Assembly: GCA_963813485.1 (NCBI GenBank)
Contig: CAWEZE010000030.1
Span: forward strand, 1-64,000
Direction of reading: 5' to 3'
From: DASQUK01 sp963813485
Lineage (GTDB): Bacteria; Actinomycetota; Acidimicrobiia; Acidimicrobiales; VFJN01
Length of the DNA stretch: 64,000 nucleotides
This document shows positions 27,308-35,313 of the stretch, piece by piece (position 1 is the first letter of the stretch; each line of letters starts with the position of its first letter). Position numbers and translations under genes: made by a program. The notes beneath the pieces were generated by a model. That model had not been told where the DNA came from and searched no databases. It saw nothing but the letters and a program-made list of their open reading frames with translations.

Positions 27308-27313
27308 TAGGCT
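27308..27313 (+). promoter_or_regulatory. -10 box of a probable leaderless second nuo transcript
   Basis: TAGGCT fits TANNNT and lies 8 nt ahead of the nuoA2 GTG at 27322, with TTGGCC 18 bp upstream as a weak -35. No Shine-Dalgarno lies before the GTG. This spacing is the one seen for leaderless actinobacterial mRNAs, so the second operon probably has its own promoter here. Confidence 0.5.
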
Positions 27314-27321
27314 CCCGCCAC

Positions 27322-27687
27322 GTGTCGGATCTCCTCCGTTCGTACCTGACGGCCGGCGTTTTCCTGGTCGTCGCGGTGGCGCTGGTGGCCTCGATCATGG
27401 GGCTGGGGAGCCTGATTCGACCCACTCGCCCGCAGCCTGAGAAGTACATGAACTACGAATCCGGCGTCGACCCCGCCGGCTCGATGTGGGGCCAGACCCA
27501 GGTCCGCTACTACCTCTTCGCACTGCTGTTCGTACTGTTCGACGTGGAGGCGGTGTTCATCTTCCCGTTCGCCACCCGAGCCGAGGAGTACGGCTGGTTC
27601 GGGTTCATCGAGATGGGCATCTTCATCGTCGTCCTCGCGCTCGGTCTGCTCTACGCATGGAAGAAGAAGGTCCTCCGCTGGATCTGA
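27322..27687 (+). CDS. nuoA: NADH-quinone oxidoreductase subunit A, second complex
   Basis: 121 residues, three helices. NYESGVDPAG near 41-50 and FVLFDVEAVFIFPFA are diagnostic. Only modestly similar to the first NuoA (YESGILP, FIVFDVEIILLYPWA), so the two operons are divergent lineages and not a recent duplication. First gene of the 11-gene operon. Its TGA overlaps the ATG of a 66-codon bridging frame. Confidence 0.93.
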   Translation: MSDLLRSYLTAGVFLVVAVALVASIMGLGSLIRPTRPQPEKYMNYESGVDPAGSMWGQTQVRYYLFALLFVLFDVEAVFIFPFATRAEEYGWFGFIEMGIFIVVLALGLLYAWKKKVLRWI

Positions 27688-27887
27688 TGCTGCCGATGAC
27701 GATCCCGAGGCCGAGGCTCGAGCCGAGGGCCCAGGGCCCGAGCGGCCCGGCGCCGAAGGCGCCAAGAGCGGGAAGCGCTGCGTCGAAGCCCGAGCGGCCC
27801 GGCGCCGAAGGCGCCATGAGCGGGAAGCGCGGTGACGCCCTTGCGGGCGCAGTACACGCCTTCGCCGACTCCCGGAGGGATCGCTGA
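27687..27887 (+). other. Bridging frame and repeats between nuoA2 and nuoB2
   Basis: A 66-codon frame whose ATG overlaps the nuoA2 stop (TGATG at 27685) and whose TGA overlaps the nuoB2 ATG (TGATG at 27885). Composition is Arg/Pro/Gly/Ala-rich, with no recognisable domain (MLPMTIPRPR at the start, VHAFADSRRDR at the end). It contains a 43-nt direct repeat (27736-27778 and 27788-27830, one mismatch), each copy centred on GGCGCCGAAGGCGCC, which folds into a hairpin. Either a translated spacer that keeps ribosomes coupled or an inserted repeat element. Confidence 0.5.
27736..27830. repeat. 43-nt direct repeat, two copies, with internal hairpins
   Basis: Copies at 27736-27778 and 27788-27830 match at 42 of 43 positions (A/T difference in GCCAAGAG versus GCCATGAG). 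Each starts GCCCGAGCGGCCC and ends GAGCGGGAAGCGC, and holds the self-complementary GGCGCC-GAA-GGCGCC. Copy spacing is 52 nt. Confidence 0.9.
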
Positions 27888-28387
27888 TGGGCCTCGTCGA
27901 GAGCGGCAAGCTGCCGAAGCCGTTGACCTCTCTCCTCAACACCGCCCGCAAGTACAGCCTTTGGGCCTACCAGTGGGGCCTGGCCTGCTGCGCCATCGAG
28001 ATGGGCGCCGCCTTCGCCTCGCCCCGCTACGACGTGATGCGCCTCGGCGTCATCCCCCTGCCTGCCAGCCCCCGGCAGGCCGACGTGGTGGTCATCTCGG
28101 GCACGGTCACCGACAAGATGGTGCCGGCCATCAAGCGCCTCTACGAGCAGATGCCCGACCCCAAGTACGTCATCTCCATGGGCGCGTGCACCAACTGCGG
28201 CGGTCCCTACTGGGACAGCTATTCGGTCACCAAGGGCGTCGACCAGGTGGTGCCCGTGGACGTGTACATCCCGGGATGCCCGCCCCGGCCCGAGGCCCTG
28301 CTCGAGGGCATCGTGCTCCTGCAGCAGCGCATCGGCAGGGAGGATCCGGCCGAGCGGTGGCGGGGTGACCCGCTCGTGGTCCAGTGA
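27887..28387 (+). CDS. nuoB: NADH-quinone oxidoreductase subunit B, second complex
   Basis: 166 residues with N2-cluster ligands C34, C35 (LACCAIEM), C101 (GACTNCGG, with an additional C104) and C131 (PGCPPRPE). It lacks the long C-terminal tail of the first NuoB. The start overlaps the stop of the bridging frame; the end overlaps nuoC2. Confidence 0.95.
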   Translation: MGLVESGKLPKPLTSLLNTARKYSLWAYQWGLACCAIEMGAAFASPRYDVMRLGVIPLPASPRQADVVVISGTVTDKMVPAIKRLYEQMPDPKYVISMGACTNCGGPYWDSYSVTKGVDQVVPVDVYIPGCPPRPEALLEGIVLLQQRIGREDPAERWRGDPLVVQ

Positions 28388-29133
28388 TGTCGGACACGAC
28401 GACCACCGACGAGGCCGCCACGGAACCCGAGGGCACGGCCGGAGCGGAAGACATGTCACCGGAGGTCGACGAGGTGCGCCTCGGCTGGCTCGGCACCCTC
28501 ACCGAGGCCCTGGGTGACGCCGTTGTCGACAGCCACATCGCTCCCGGGCGGACCCTGTGGGTGCGGGTCGCCCGCGACTCCTGGTTCGATGCCGCCGAGG
28601 CGGCCAAGGGCCGGCTGGGCTGTACCTTCTTCGACTTCCTGTCGGCCATCGACTGGATGCCCTCGCCCTGGGGGCGCTACGAGTACTCAGCGGTGGACGT
28701 CGGCATCAAGCCCTTCGATCCGTCGGCCTCCTTCGCCACCGGCGTCGCCGGCGGAGACACGCGCTTCCAGGTGTTCTGCCGCCTGGCCAACGTGCGCGGA
28801 CGGAGCGGCCAGCAAATCGGCGTGATCCTCAAGGCCGACCTGCCCGGCGACGACCTGCGGGTCCGCAGCCTGGTGCCGCTGTACGGCGGGGCCAACTGGC
28901 ACGAGCGCGAGTGCTGGGAGATGTTCGGCATCAGCTTCGACGGCCACCCGGGCCTGCGGCACCTCTACCTCCCGGGCGAGTTCGAGGGCCATCCCCTGCG
29001 CAAGGACTTCCCGTTGCTGGCCCGGTTGGTGAAGCCCTGGCCCGGGATCGTCGACGTCGAGCCGATGCCCGGGGAGCCGGCCGCCGCCGAGGACGCCGAG
29101 GGCGCTGCCAACGGGGACGGGGACGAGGCGTGA
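28384..29133 (+). CDS. nuoC: NADH-quinone oxidoreductase subunit C, second complex
   Basis: 249 residues from GTG 28384, or 248 from ATG 28387; both overlap the nuoB2 stop and the sequence does not decide between them. The signature ERECWEMFGISFDGHPGLRH and GEFEGHPLRKDFP identify the 30-kDa subunit. About 35 acidic residues precede the core and an acidic tail ends it. Separate from NuoD, as in the first operon. Confidence 0.93.
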   Translation: MMSDTTTTDEAATEPEGTAGAEDMSPEVDEVRLGWLGTLTEALGDAVVDSHIAPGRTLWVRVARDSWFDAAEAAKGRLGCTFFDFLSAIDWMPSPWGRYEYSAVDVGIKPFDPSASFATGVAGGDTRFQVFCRLANVRGRSGQQIGVILKADLPGDDLRVRSLVPLYGGANWHERECWEMFGISFDGHPGLRHLYLPGEFEGHPLRKDFPLLARLVKPWPGIVDVEPMPGEPAAAEDAEGAANGDGDEA

Positions 29134-29223
29134 CCGTGCTTCCTCGGGGGCTCTGCGCCCCCGGACCCCATCGCCGCCCGGCTCCCTGGCGGTCGCACGG
29201 TCGGCCGGTCAGGAGCTGCGCTC
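29134..29223. other. Hairpin-containing spacer between nuoC2 and nuoD2
   Basis: 90 bp without a gene. CGGGGGC-TCTGC-GCCCCCG forms a 7-bp hairpin. The heptamer TGACCGT occurs at both borders (29131-29137, at the nuoC2 stop, and 29225-29231, at the nuoD2 start), resembling a short target duplication. CAGGAG (29211-29216) can serve as ribosome binding site for nuoD2. Confidence 0.5.
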
Positions 29224-30399
29224 ATGACCGTCACCGAGCGCCAGCAGCGTGCCTACGTGGACGCCCAGGCCGCCGACGCCCGGGTGAACGTCGAGCTCGA
29301 GACCGACGAGGGCATGACCCTCAACATCGGCCCCCAGCACCCGGCCACCCACGGCACGCTGCGGGTGGTGGCCAAGCTCGACGGCGAGCAGGTCGTGTGG
29401 GCCGACGTCGTGCCCGGCTACATGCACCGGGGCTACGAGAAGCTTGCCGAGGTCCGCACATTCCCCCAGGTCACGACGCTCATCAACCGCATCGACTGGC
29501 TCGGCAGCTTCGCCAACGAGGTGCCGTTCATACTCGCTGCCGAGCAGCTCATGGGTATCGAGGCGCCGGCTCGGGCCCGCCACATCCGCACGATCCTCTT
29601 CGAGATGGCCCGGGTGGCCAACATCGTGCTGTTCCTCGGCGACCTGGGTGCCCAGCTCGGCGCGGTCACGCCCGTCTTCTACGCGTTCCGCGATCGCGAG
29701 CACGTGCTCGACCAGATCGAGGCGGTCACCGGCGGGCGCTTCCACCCCAACTTCGACCGGATAGGCGGGCTGAAGGACGACCTGCCCAAGGGCTGGATCG
29801 CCGACACCAAGGCCGTCATGGAGCGCATCCGCGGCTTCTGCGACCAGGTCGAGGAGTTGCTGTTCGGCAACGAGATCTTCGAGGCCCGCACGCGGGGCGT
29901 GGGCGTGGTGCCGGCCGAGGTCGGGCTGTCGTACGGGCTGTCCGGCGCCAGCATCCGCGGCTCCGGCGTCGACTGGGACCTGCGCCGCGACGGCGGGGTG
30001 ACGGGACTCGCTCACGCCGACGTCGACTGGAAGGTCTGGACCCACCCCGACGGTGACAGCTTCGCCCGCTGCTGGGTCCGACTGCAGGAGACTCGCGAGG
30101 CCACCGGGATCGTCGATCAGCTCTGCGACGGGCTGCCCGGCGGGCCGATCATGGCCAAGGTCCCCCGCATCATCAAGGTGCCGGAGGGCGAGGCGTACGT
30201 CGAGACCGAGAATCCGCTCGGCGCCATGGGCTACTACGTGGTGAGCAGGGGGGACCTGGGGCCGTTCCGCGTCAAGATCCGCTCGGCCAGCTTCTCCAAC
30301 GTCTCGATCCTGCCCTGGCTGCTGCGGGGCGTGTACGTGCCCGACATCATCACCATCCTCGCCAGCCTCTACTTCATCCTCGGGGACATCGACCGATGA
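29224..30399 (+). CDS. nuoD: NADH-quinone oxidoreductase subunit D, second complex
   Basis: 391 residues, 49-kDa subunit. NIGPQHPATHG at 34-44 holds the quinone-site histidine. MHRGYEK has Arg at residue 69 (codon 29428-29430), the position methylated by NDUFAF7 in mitochondrial NDUFS2, while the first NuoD has Thr; the second conserved Arg lies 20 residues on (INRIDW). No long N-terminal extension. The MidA-type methyltransferase gene at the end of this operon fits this difference. Confidence 0.94.
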   Translation: MTVTERQQRAYVDAQAADARVNVELETDEGMTLNIGPQHPATHGTLRVVAKLDGEQVVWADVVPGYMHRGYEKLAEVRTFPQVTTLINRIDWLGSFANEVPFILAAEQLMGIEAPARARHIRTILFEMARVANIVLFLGDLGAQLGAVTPVFYAFRDREHVLDQIEAVTGGRFHPNFDRIGGLKDDLPKGWIADTKAVMERIRGFCDQVEELLFGNEIFEARTRGVGVVPAEVGLSYGLSGASIRGSGVDWDLRRDGGVTGLAHADVDWKVWTHPDGDSFARCWVRLQETREATGIVDQLCDGLPGGPIMAKVPRIIKVPEGEAYVETENPLGAMGYYVVSRGDLGPFRVKIRSASFSNVSILPWLLRGVYVPDIITILASLYFILGDIDR

Positions 30400-30581
30400 A
30401 GGCGCTGCGCCCGTCCACACCCCGCTCACGGGTCCTGTCGCCTCCGGTGCGAGGCCTACCGCCGTCGGCGCCTGCCAGGCGCCGACAGCGGCCTCGCATC
30501 CTCAGCGCCACCCGCTCGCTCCGCCCTGCATCGCCGGCGTCTATGGCCTCGGCCTTCGGCCGAGTCGAGGTTCTTCGATGA
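30396..30581 (+). other. Bridging frame between nuoD2 and nuoH2
   Basis: 61 codons; ATG overlaps the nuoD2 stop (ATGA at 30396) and TGA overlaps the nuoH2 ATG (ATGA at 30578), with CGATGA at both borders. The product would be Arg/Pro/Ser-rich (MKALRPSTPRSRVLSPPVRG at the start), unlike a folded protein. The DNA contains large inverted repeats: GCGAGGCC/GGCCTCGC enclosing GTCGGCGCCT/AGGCGCCGAC, then CTCGGCC-TTC-GGCCGAG near the end. Confidence 0.5.
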
Positions 30582-31606
30582 GCCTCGCCATCGAGCTGGC
30601 GTACTGGCAGCAGACCGTCCTGCGGACGGTCGGCGTGCTGGTGGCCGTGCTCATCCCCGCCGGCACGCTCGTCTACGTCTTCCTGTTCAAGATGATGAGC
30701 TTCATGCAGAGCCGGCTCGGGCCCATGGAAGCCGGGCCCTACGGGTCGATGCAGCTGCTGGCCGAGGTCGGCAAGTGGATCCAGAAGGAGGACATCATCC
30801 CGTGGCGGGCCGACCGCCGCCTGTTCGCCCTGGCTCCGTACGTGGTGGTGGCGTCGGTCTTCCTCATCCTGCTGGCAGTGCCGTTCGGCCCCGACGCCTG
30901 GTTCGCCGACCTCGACGTCGGCATCTTCTGGGTGCTGGCGGTGTCGTCGATCTCGGTGCTCGGCATCCTCATCGCCGGCTGGAGCTCGGCCAACAAGTAC
31001 TCGTTGCTGGGCGGCCTCCGGGCCGCGGGCCAGCTCATCGCCTACGAGCTGCCGATGGTGCTCGCCGTGGTGGGCGTGGTCATCCAGGCGGGCACGCTCA
31101 ACCTGCAGGGGATCGTCGCCGCCCAGCACAGCGGGGAGATCTTTGGCTTCGGCGGCATCGGCAACCCGTACATCTTCACCCAGATCGTCGGGTTCTTCAT
31201 CTTCCTGGTGGCGACGCAGGCCGAGCTGACGCAGACCCCGTTCGACATGCCGATCGCCGAGTCCGAGCTGGTGTCGGGCTACATGACCGAGTACTCGGGA
31301 ATGAGGTTCCTGCTGTTCTTCATCGCCGAGTTCGCCAGCGCCGGCGCCTTCGCCGCGGTGGCGGCCACGCTGTTCCTCGGCGGCTGGAGCATCCCCTGGG
31401 TCGACCTCGATGCCGACTTCATGAACGTCATCGGCCCGCTGGTGCTGCTCACGAAGATGATGCTGGTCGCGTTCCTCGTGTTCTGGGCGCGGTTCACCTA
31501 TCCCCGCTTCCGCGAGGACCAGCTGCAGCAGCTCGCGTGGAAGATCCTCATCCCGCTGTCGCTGGTCAACATCCTGGCGACCATGGCGTTGAAGGTGATG
31601 TTCTGA
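30578..31606 (+). CDS. nuoH: NADH-quinone oxidoreductase subunit H, second complex
   Basis: 342 residues. Blocks SRLGPMEAGPYGSMQLLAEV, KWIQKEDIIPWRADR and AELTQTPFDMPIAESELVSG with GYMTEYSGM identify NuoH. The loop is PFDMPIAESELV here versus PFDLVEAEQELV in the first complex, and one Glu is lost. About 70 residues shorter than the first NuoH, without the extra C-terminal segment. Confidence 0.94.
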   Translation: MSLAIELAYWQQTVLRTVGVLVAVLIPAGTLVYVFLFKMMSFMQSRLGPMEAGPYGSMQLLAEVGKWIQKEDIIPWRADRRLFALAPYVVVASVFLILLAVPFGPDAWFADLDVGIFWVLAVSSISVLGILIAGWSSANKYSLLGGLRAAGQLIAYELPMVLAVVGVVIQAGTLNLQGIVAAQHSGEIFGFGGIGNPYIFTQIVGFFIFLVATQAELTQTPFDMPIAESELVSGYMTEYSGMRFLLFFIAEFASAGAFAAVAATLFLGGWSIPWVDLDADFMNVIGPLVLLTKMMLVAFLVFWARFTYPRFREDQLQQLAWKILIPLSLVNILATMALKVMF

Positions 31607-31731
31607 TGTTTCGCCTCGCAACCAGACGACGGTGGGGGGTTCCGGCAGGAGCCTCCGCCTCCCACGCCCGCCGCCAATCGACCGATCGAACGCCGCCCGC
31701 AAGGCTGGCCGCTTCGGCCATGGAGGCTTGA
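31606..31731 (+). other. Bridging frame between nuoH2 and nuoI2
   Basis: 41 codons. ATG overlaps the nuoH2 stop (TGATG at 31604); TGA ends one base before the nuoI2 ATG. The peptide begins MFRLATRRRWGVPAGASASH and ends ARLAASAMEA. Its first 19 nt after the overlap (31608-31626) match the left arm of the zwf hairpin (1044-1062) at 17 of 19 positions. TGGCCG-CTT-CGGCCA forms a hairpin near the end. Translation is unproven. Confidence 0.45.
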
Positions 31732-31732
31732 G

Positions 31733-32287
31733 ATGGTCAAGTTCACCGCTCCGAAGGCACCCGGGCTGGTCAAGGGCTTGGGCGTGACGCTCAAGACGAT
31801 GATGAAGACCACGTTCCCGTCGCGGGGCATGAAGACGCTCATCCCGGCGCCGTCGATCGGCGCCGCCACCGTCCAGTACCCCCACGAGAAGGAGATGCCC
31901 GCGCCCCGGTCCCGCGGCGTCATCGCCCTCAAGGAGGACAACTGCACCGTCTGCATGCTGTGCGCCCGCAGCTGCCCCGACTGGTGCATCTACATCGAGG
32001 GCCACAAGGAGACGGCGCCGCCGCGACGCCCGGGCGGCAAGCCCCGGCAGGTCAACAAGCTCGACCGGTTCGACATCGACTACGCGCTGTGCATGTACTG
32101 CGGCATCTGCGTCGAGGTGTGCCCGTTCGACGCGCTGTTCTGGAGCCCCGAGTACGAGTACTCGGAGCTGCGCCTGGCCGACCTGCTCCACGACAAGGAT
32201 CGTCTCGGCGAGTGGATGCAGACGGTGCCCGACTTCGAGGCCTACGAGGCCGGGTCGGAGCAGAAGGTGCGCAAGGTTCCTCGCTGA
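31733..32287 (+). CDS. nuoI: NADH-quinone oxidoreductase subunit I, second complex
   Basis: 184 residues with two [4Fe-4S] sites: C71, C74, C77, C81 and C120, C123, C126, C130. A 38-residue loop (HKETAPPRRPGGKPRQVNK) separates them. Without nuoEFG in this operon, NuoI is the likely point where electrons enter the membrane-bound core, for instance from ferredoxin, as proposed for other 11-subunit complexes. No His-rich tail. Confidence 0.93.
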   Translation: MVKFTAPKAPGLVKGLGVTLKTMMKTTFPSRGMKTLIPAPSIGAATVQYPHEKEMPAPRSRGVIALKEDNCTVCMLCARSCPDWCIYIEGHKETAPPRRPGGKPRQVNKLDRFDIDYALCMYCGICVEVCPFDALFWSPEYEYSELRLADLLHDKDRLGEWMQTVPDFEAYEAGSEQKVRKVPR

Positions 32288-32305
32288 GGATGCAGAGCTG
32301 ATCGC

Positions 32306-32818
32306 ATGGTCGCCGAGAACATCTTCTTCTACGTGATCGCCGTCGGCATGGTGGGTGCCGCCGTGGCCGTGGTGACGACGCGCAACGTGGTGCGCGCCGC
32401 GCTCTACCTCATCGCCGTGTTCGCGGGCGTCGCCGCACAGTTCATCCTGCTTGCCGCCGAGTTCGTGGCCGTCACCCAGGTGCTGATCTACATCGGGGCG
32501 ATCATGGTCCTGATGCTGTTCGGCATCATGTTGACTCGGGCCCGCATCGGGCGCGACGTCGACATGACGAACGACCATTGGTGGGTGGGCCTGGGCACGG
32601 CCCTGCTGCTGGCAGCGGTCATGGCGTACTCGCTCATCGACCGCTGGGGCGACGACGCCCTGCCGGCCGACCGACAGGTCAACTCGGTCGGTGGCAGCAA
32701 CACCGCTACCGTGAGCGACTCGATCTTCTCGCAGTACCTGATCCCGTTCGAGATCGTGTCGGTGCTGCTGCTGGCGGCGCTGGTCGGCGCCATCGTCATC
32801 GCCCGTAAGGACCGGTGA
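32306..32818 (+). CDS. nuoJ: NADH-quinone oxidoreductase subunit J, second complex
   Basis: 170 residues, five helices. TTRNVVRAALYLIAVFAGVA and VLIYIGAIMVLMLFGIML correspond to the diagnostic helices of the family. No hydrophilic tail, unlike the first copy. ATG 32306 is preceded by a 3-codon frame (MQS) within GAGGATGCAGAGC, which also supplies a weak Shine-Dalgarno. Confidence 0.93.
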   Translation: MVAENIFFYVIAVGMVGAAVAVVTTRNVVRAALYLIAVFAGVAAQFILLAAEFVAVTQVLIYIGAIMVLMLFGIMLTRARIGRDVDMTNDHWWVGLGTALLLAAVMAYSLIDRWGDDALPADRQVNSVGGSNTATVSDSIFSQYLIPFEIVSVLLLAALVGAIVIARKDR

Positions 32819-32828
32819 GGGCGGCGCT

Positions 32829-33137
32829 ATGGACGACCTGATGCTCAACCAATTCCTGCTGCTGGCCGCGATCCTGTTCTCGATCGGCGTCTACGGGGTC
32901 ATCGCCCGCAAGAACACGGTGATGGTGTTGATGTCGATCGAGCTGATCCTCAACGCCGTCAACATCAACCTGCTGACCTTCGGGGCCGCCAACCGCGATG
33001 TCGCCGGTGCCGTGTTCGCCCTGTTCGTGATCGCGGTGGCTGCCGCCGAGGTGGGCGTGGGGCTGGCGATGGTGCTGATCATCTACCGCAACCGCCACAG
33101 CGTCGACCTCGACGAGGTCGACTCGATGAGGGGATAG
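32829..33137 (+). CDS. nuoK: NADH-quinone oxidoreductase subunit K, second complex
   Basis: 102 residues, three helices. MSIELILNAVNINLLTFG and VAAAEVGVGLAMVL retain the glutamates of the proton path. ATG 32829; GGGCGGC upstream is a poor ribosome binding site. NuoL2 starts 9 bp later with AGAGG before it. Confidence 0.93.
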   Translation: MDDLMLNQFLLLAAILFSIGVYGVIARKNTVMVLMSIELILNAVNINLLTFGAANRDVAGAVFALFVIAVAAAEVGVGLAMVLIIYRNRHSVDLDEVDSMRG

Positions 33138-33146
33138 AGGCGCAGC

Positions 33147-35287
33147 GTGCTGGAGCAGGCCTGGATCATCCCTGTCATCCCCGCGGTCTCGTTCTTCCTG
33201 ATCCTGCTGTTCGGGAAGCGGCTACCCCGGAAGGGCAGCGAGCTCGGCATCGCCGCCGTCGGCGCCGCGTTCGTGCTGGCGATCGTGACCCAGGTCCAAT
33301 GGTTCCAGCACGTCAACGACGCGGAGCACGAGTCGGAGCCGACGCAGGAGCACGCGGCGCAGGTCGTCACGACCTCTGGCGTCTCCGACGGCGAGATCTC
33401 GGCGCCGGCGACGCCAGGACAGGAGGCAGACGAGCACGCCTCGATCGAACCGGTGACCCGCGAATGGACCTGGTTCGAGTTCGGCGAGGGTGAGGTCCAC
33501 GTCGGGACGCTCATCGACGGGCCGGCAGTGATGATGCTGATCGTCGTCACGCTGGTCTCGCTGCTGGTGCACGTGTACTCGACCGACTACGTGGCCGGCG
33601 ACCGCCGCTACACCCACTTCTTCGCGTTCCTGTCGCTGTTCACCGCGTCGATGCTCGGCCTGGTCATGTCCAGTAGCACCCTGCAGCTCATGGTGTGCTG
33701 GGAGCTGGTGGGCGTGTGCTCCTTCGTGCTCATCGGCCACTGGTGGGAGGAGAAGGCGAACAGCGACGCCGCCCTCAAGGCGTTCATCACCAACCGGGTG
33801 GGCGACGTCGGGCTGATCGTGGGTGTGATCATCCTGTTCTTCGCCGCGGGACAGACCTTCGACATCCTCGACATCAACACCGAGGCGCTGAGCGGCGACA
33901 TCAGCCACCTGGCGCTGCTGGTGGCGTCGTGCTGCTCTGGTCGCCGCCGTCATGTCCAAGTCGGGCCAGTTCATCCTGCACACCTGGCTCCCCGACGCCA
34001 TGGCCGGCCCCACGCCGGTGTCCGCCCTCATCCACGCCGCGACCATGGTCGTGGCCGGGCATCTACATGGTCTCCCGGCTCTACGCGGTCTTCTGGGAGG
34101 GCCTGTCGATCGGTACCTCCAGCATCAACCTGCTCGCGCTGGTCGGCGGCGTGACCGTGCTGGGTGGGGCGGGGCTGGCGTTCGTGCAGAACGACATCAA
34201 GCGGGTGCTGGCCTACTCCACGGTGTCGCAGCTCGGCTACATGGTCATGGCCCTCGGCGTCGGCGCCTGGACCGCGGCGCTGTTCCACCTGTTCACGCAC
34301 GCGTTCTTCAAGGCCTGCCTCTTCCTGGGCTCGGGGTCGGTCAGCCACTCCGTCCACAGCTTCGACATGCGGGAGATGGGCGGCCTGCGCAAGTGGATGC
34401 CGCAGACCTACAGGACGTTCCTCATCGCCACCGCCGCGCTCATCGGCATCTTCCCCTTCGCCGGCTTCTGGTCGAAGGACGAAATCCTCGCGGGTGCGTC
34501 GCAACTCGGCGGCGCCGGCAACTACCGGGTGTTCATGGTCGTCGGCATCATCGGCGCGTTCATGACCGCCGCGTACATGACGCGGTGCGTGTACCTCACC
34601 TTCTTCGGCGAATTCCGCGGGCATGGCCACCCCCACGAGTCTGGGCCGCGCATCGTCGTGCCGTTGTGGATCCTGGCTGCCCTGGGCGTCGTCGCCGGGC
34701 TGGTCAACCTGCCCTCGGCGCTCGCACCCGACAGCGTCGAGCTGCGCTTCGAGCACTACTACGAGCCGGTGGGCGCCTACTTCCCGAGCATCGTGCCCGA
34801 GTTCGCCCACCCCGAGTTCTCGTGGGGTATCGCCATTGTCAGCACGCTCATCGGGCTCATCGGCATCGGCATCGGGATCGGCTGGTACACGGGGCGGATT
34901 GCCCTCCGCGGCATCAGTGAGCGCAATGCGCTGGCCCACGCGGGCTACACGACTCTGGTCAACAAGTACTACTTCGACCACCTCTACACCGACGTGATCG
35001 CCGCCGGCACCAAGGGGCCGGTCGCCCGAGGCGTCAACTGGTTCAACCAGACCGTGATCGACGGGGTGGTCAACGGCGCGGGTCGCCTCGCCACCGCCAC
35101 CGGCCGCTGGGTGTACACACACGTCGACCAGCAGGTCGTCGACGGAGCCGTCAACGGCTCCGCCGGCGCCGCCCAGACCGGCGGCCAGGTCTTCCGGCAG
35201 CTGACGTCCGGCAAGGTGCAGCAGTACGGCGCCCTGCTCTTCGGGGCGGCCGCGCTGTTCGCGGGCGCATTCATCGTCCTCATCTGA
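33147..35287 (+). CDS. nuoL: NADH-quinone oxidoreductase subunit L, second complex, two apparent frameshifts
   Basis: About 713 residues after correction. Frame 1 from GTG 33147 reaches about 33,930 (MVCWELVGVCSFVLIGHWWE). A second frame carries SKSGQFILHTWLPDAMAG and PTPVSALIHAATMVVAG to about 34,056. A third carries IYMVSRLYAVFW, AYSTVSQLGYMVMA and FAGFWSKDEIL to the stop at 35287. Both changes need one extra base removed, the second at GGG 34057-34059. All conserved NuoL segments are present, so error is likelier than decay. A hydrophilic insert of about 50 residues near 60-110 is unusual. Confidence 0.85.
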
Positions 35288-35313
35288 TGGCTAACGCCAA
35301 GGGTCACCAATGA
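35287..35313 (+). other. Bridging mini-frame between nuoL2 and nuoM2
   Basis: Eight codons, MANAKGHQ. ATG overlaps the nuoL2 stop (TGATG at 35285) and TGA overlaps the nuoM2 ATG (ATGA at 35310). A similar frame MRGEVVR (36878-36901) leads from 2 bp behind the nuoM2 stop into the nuoN2 ATG. Shorter members of the same pattern occur in the bc operon: MRSRR (5012-5029) and MSGEASS (5874-5897). Confidence 0.5.

Noticed and set aside
27736..27830. Possible CRISPR-like array
   Set aside because: Only two copies with a 9-nt gap, no spacers of regular length and no cas genes; it is a direct repeat with hairpins.
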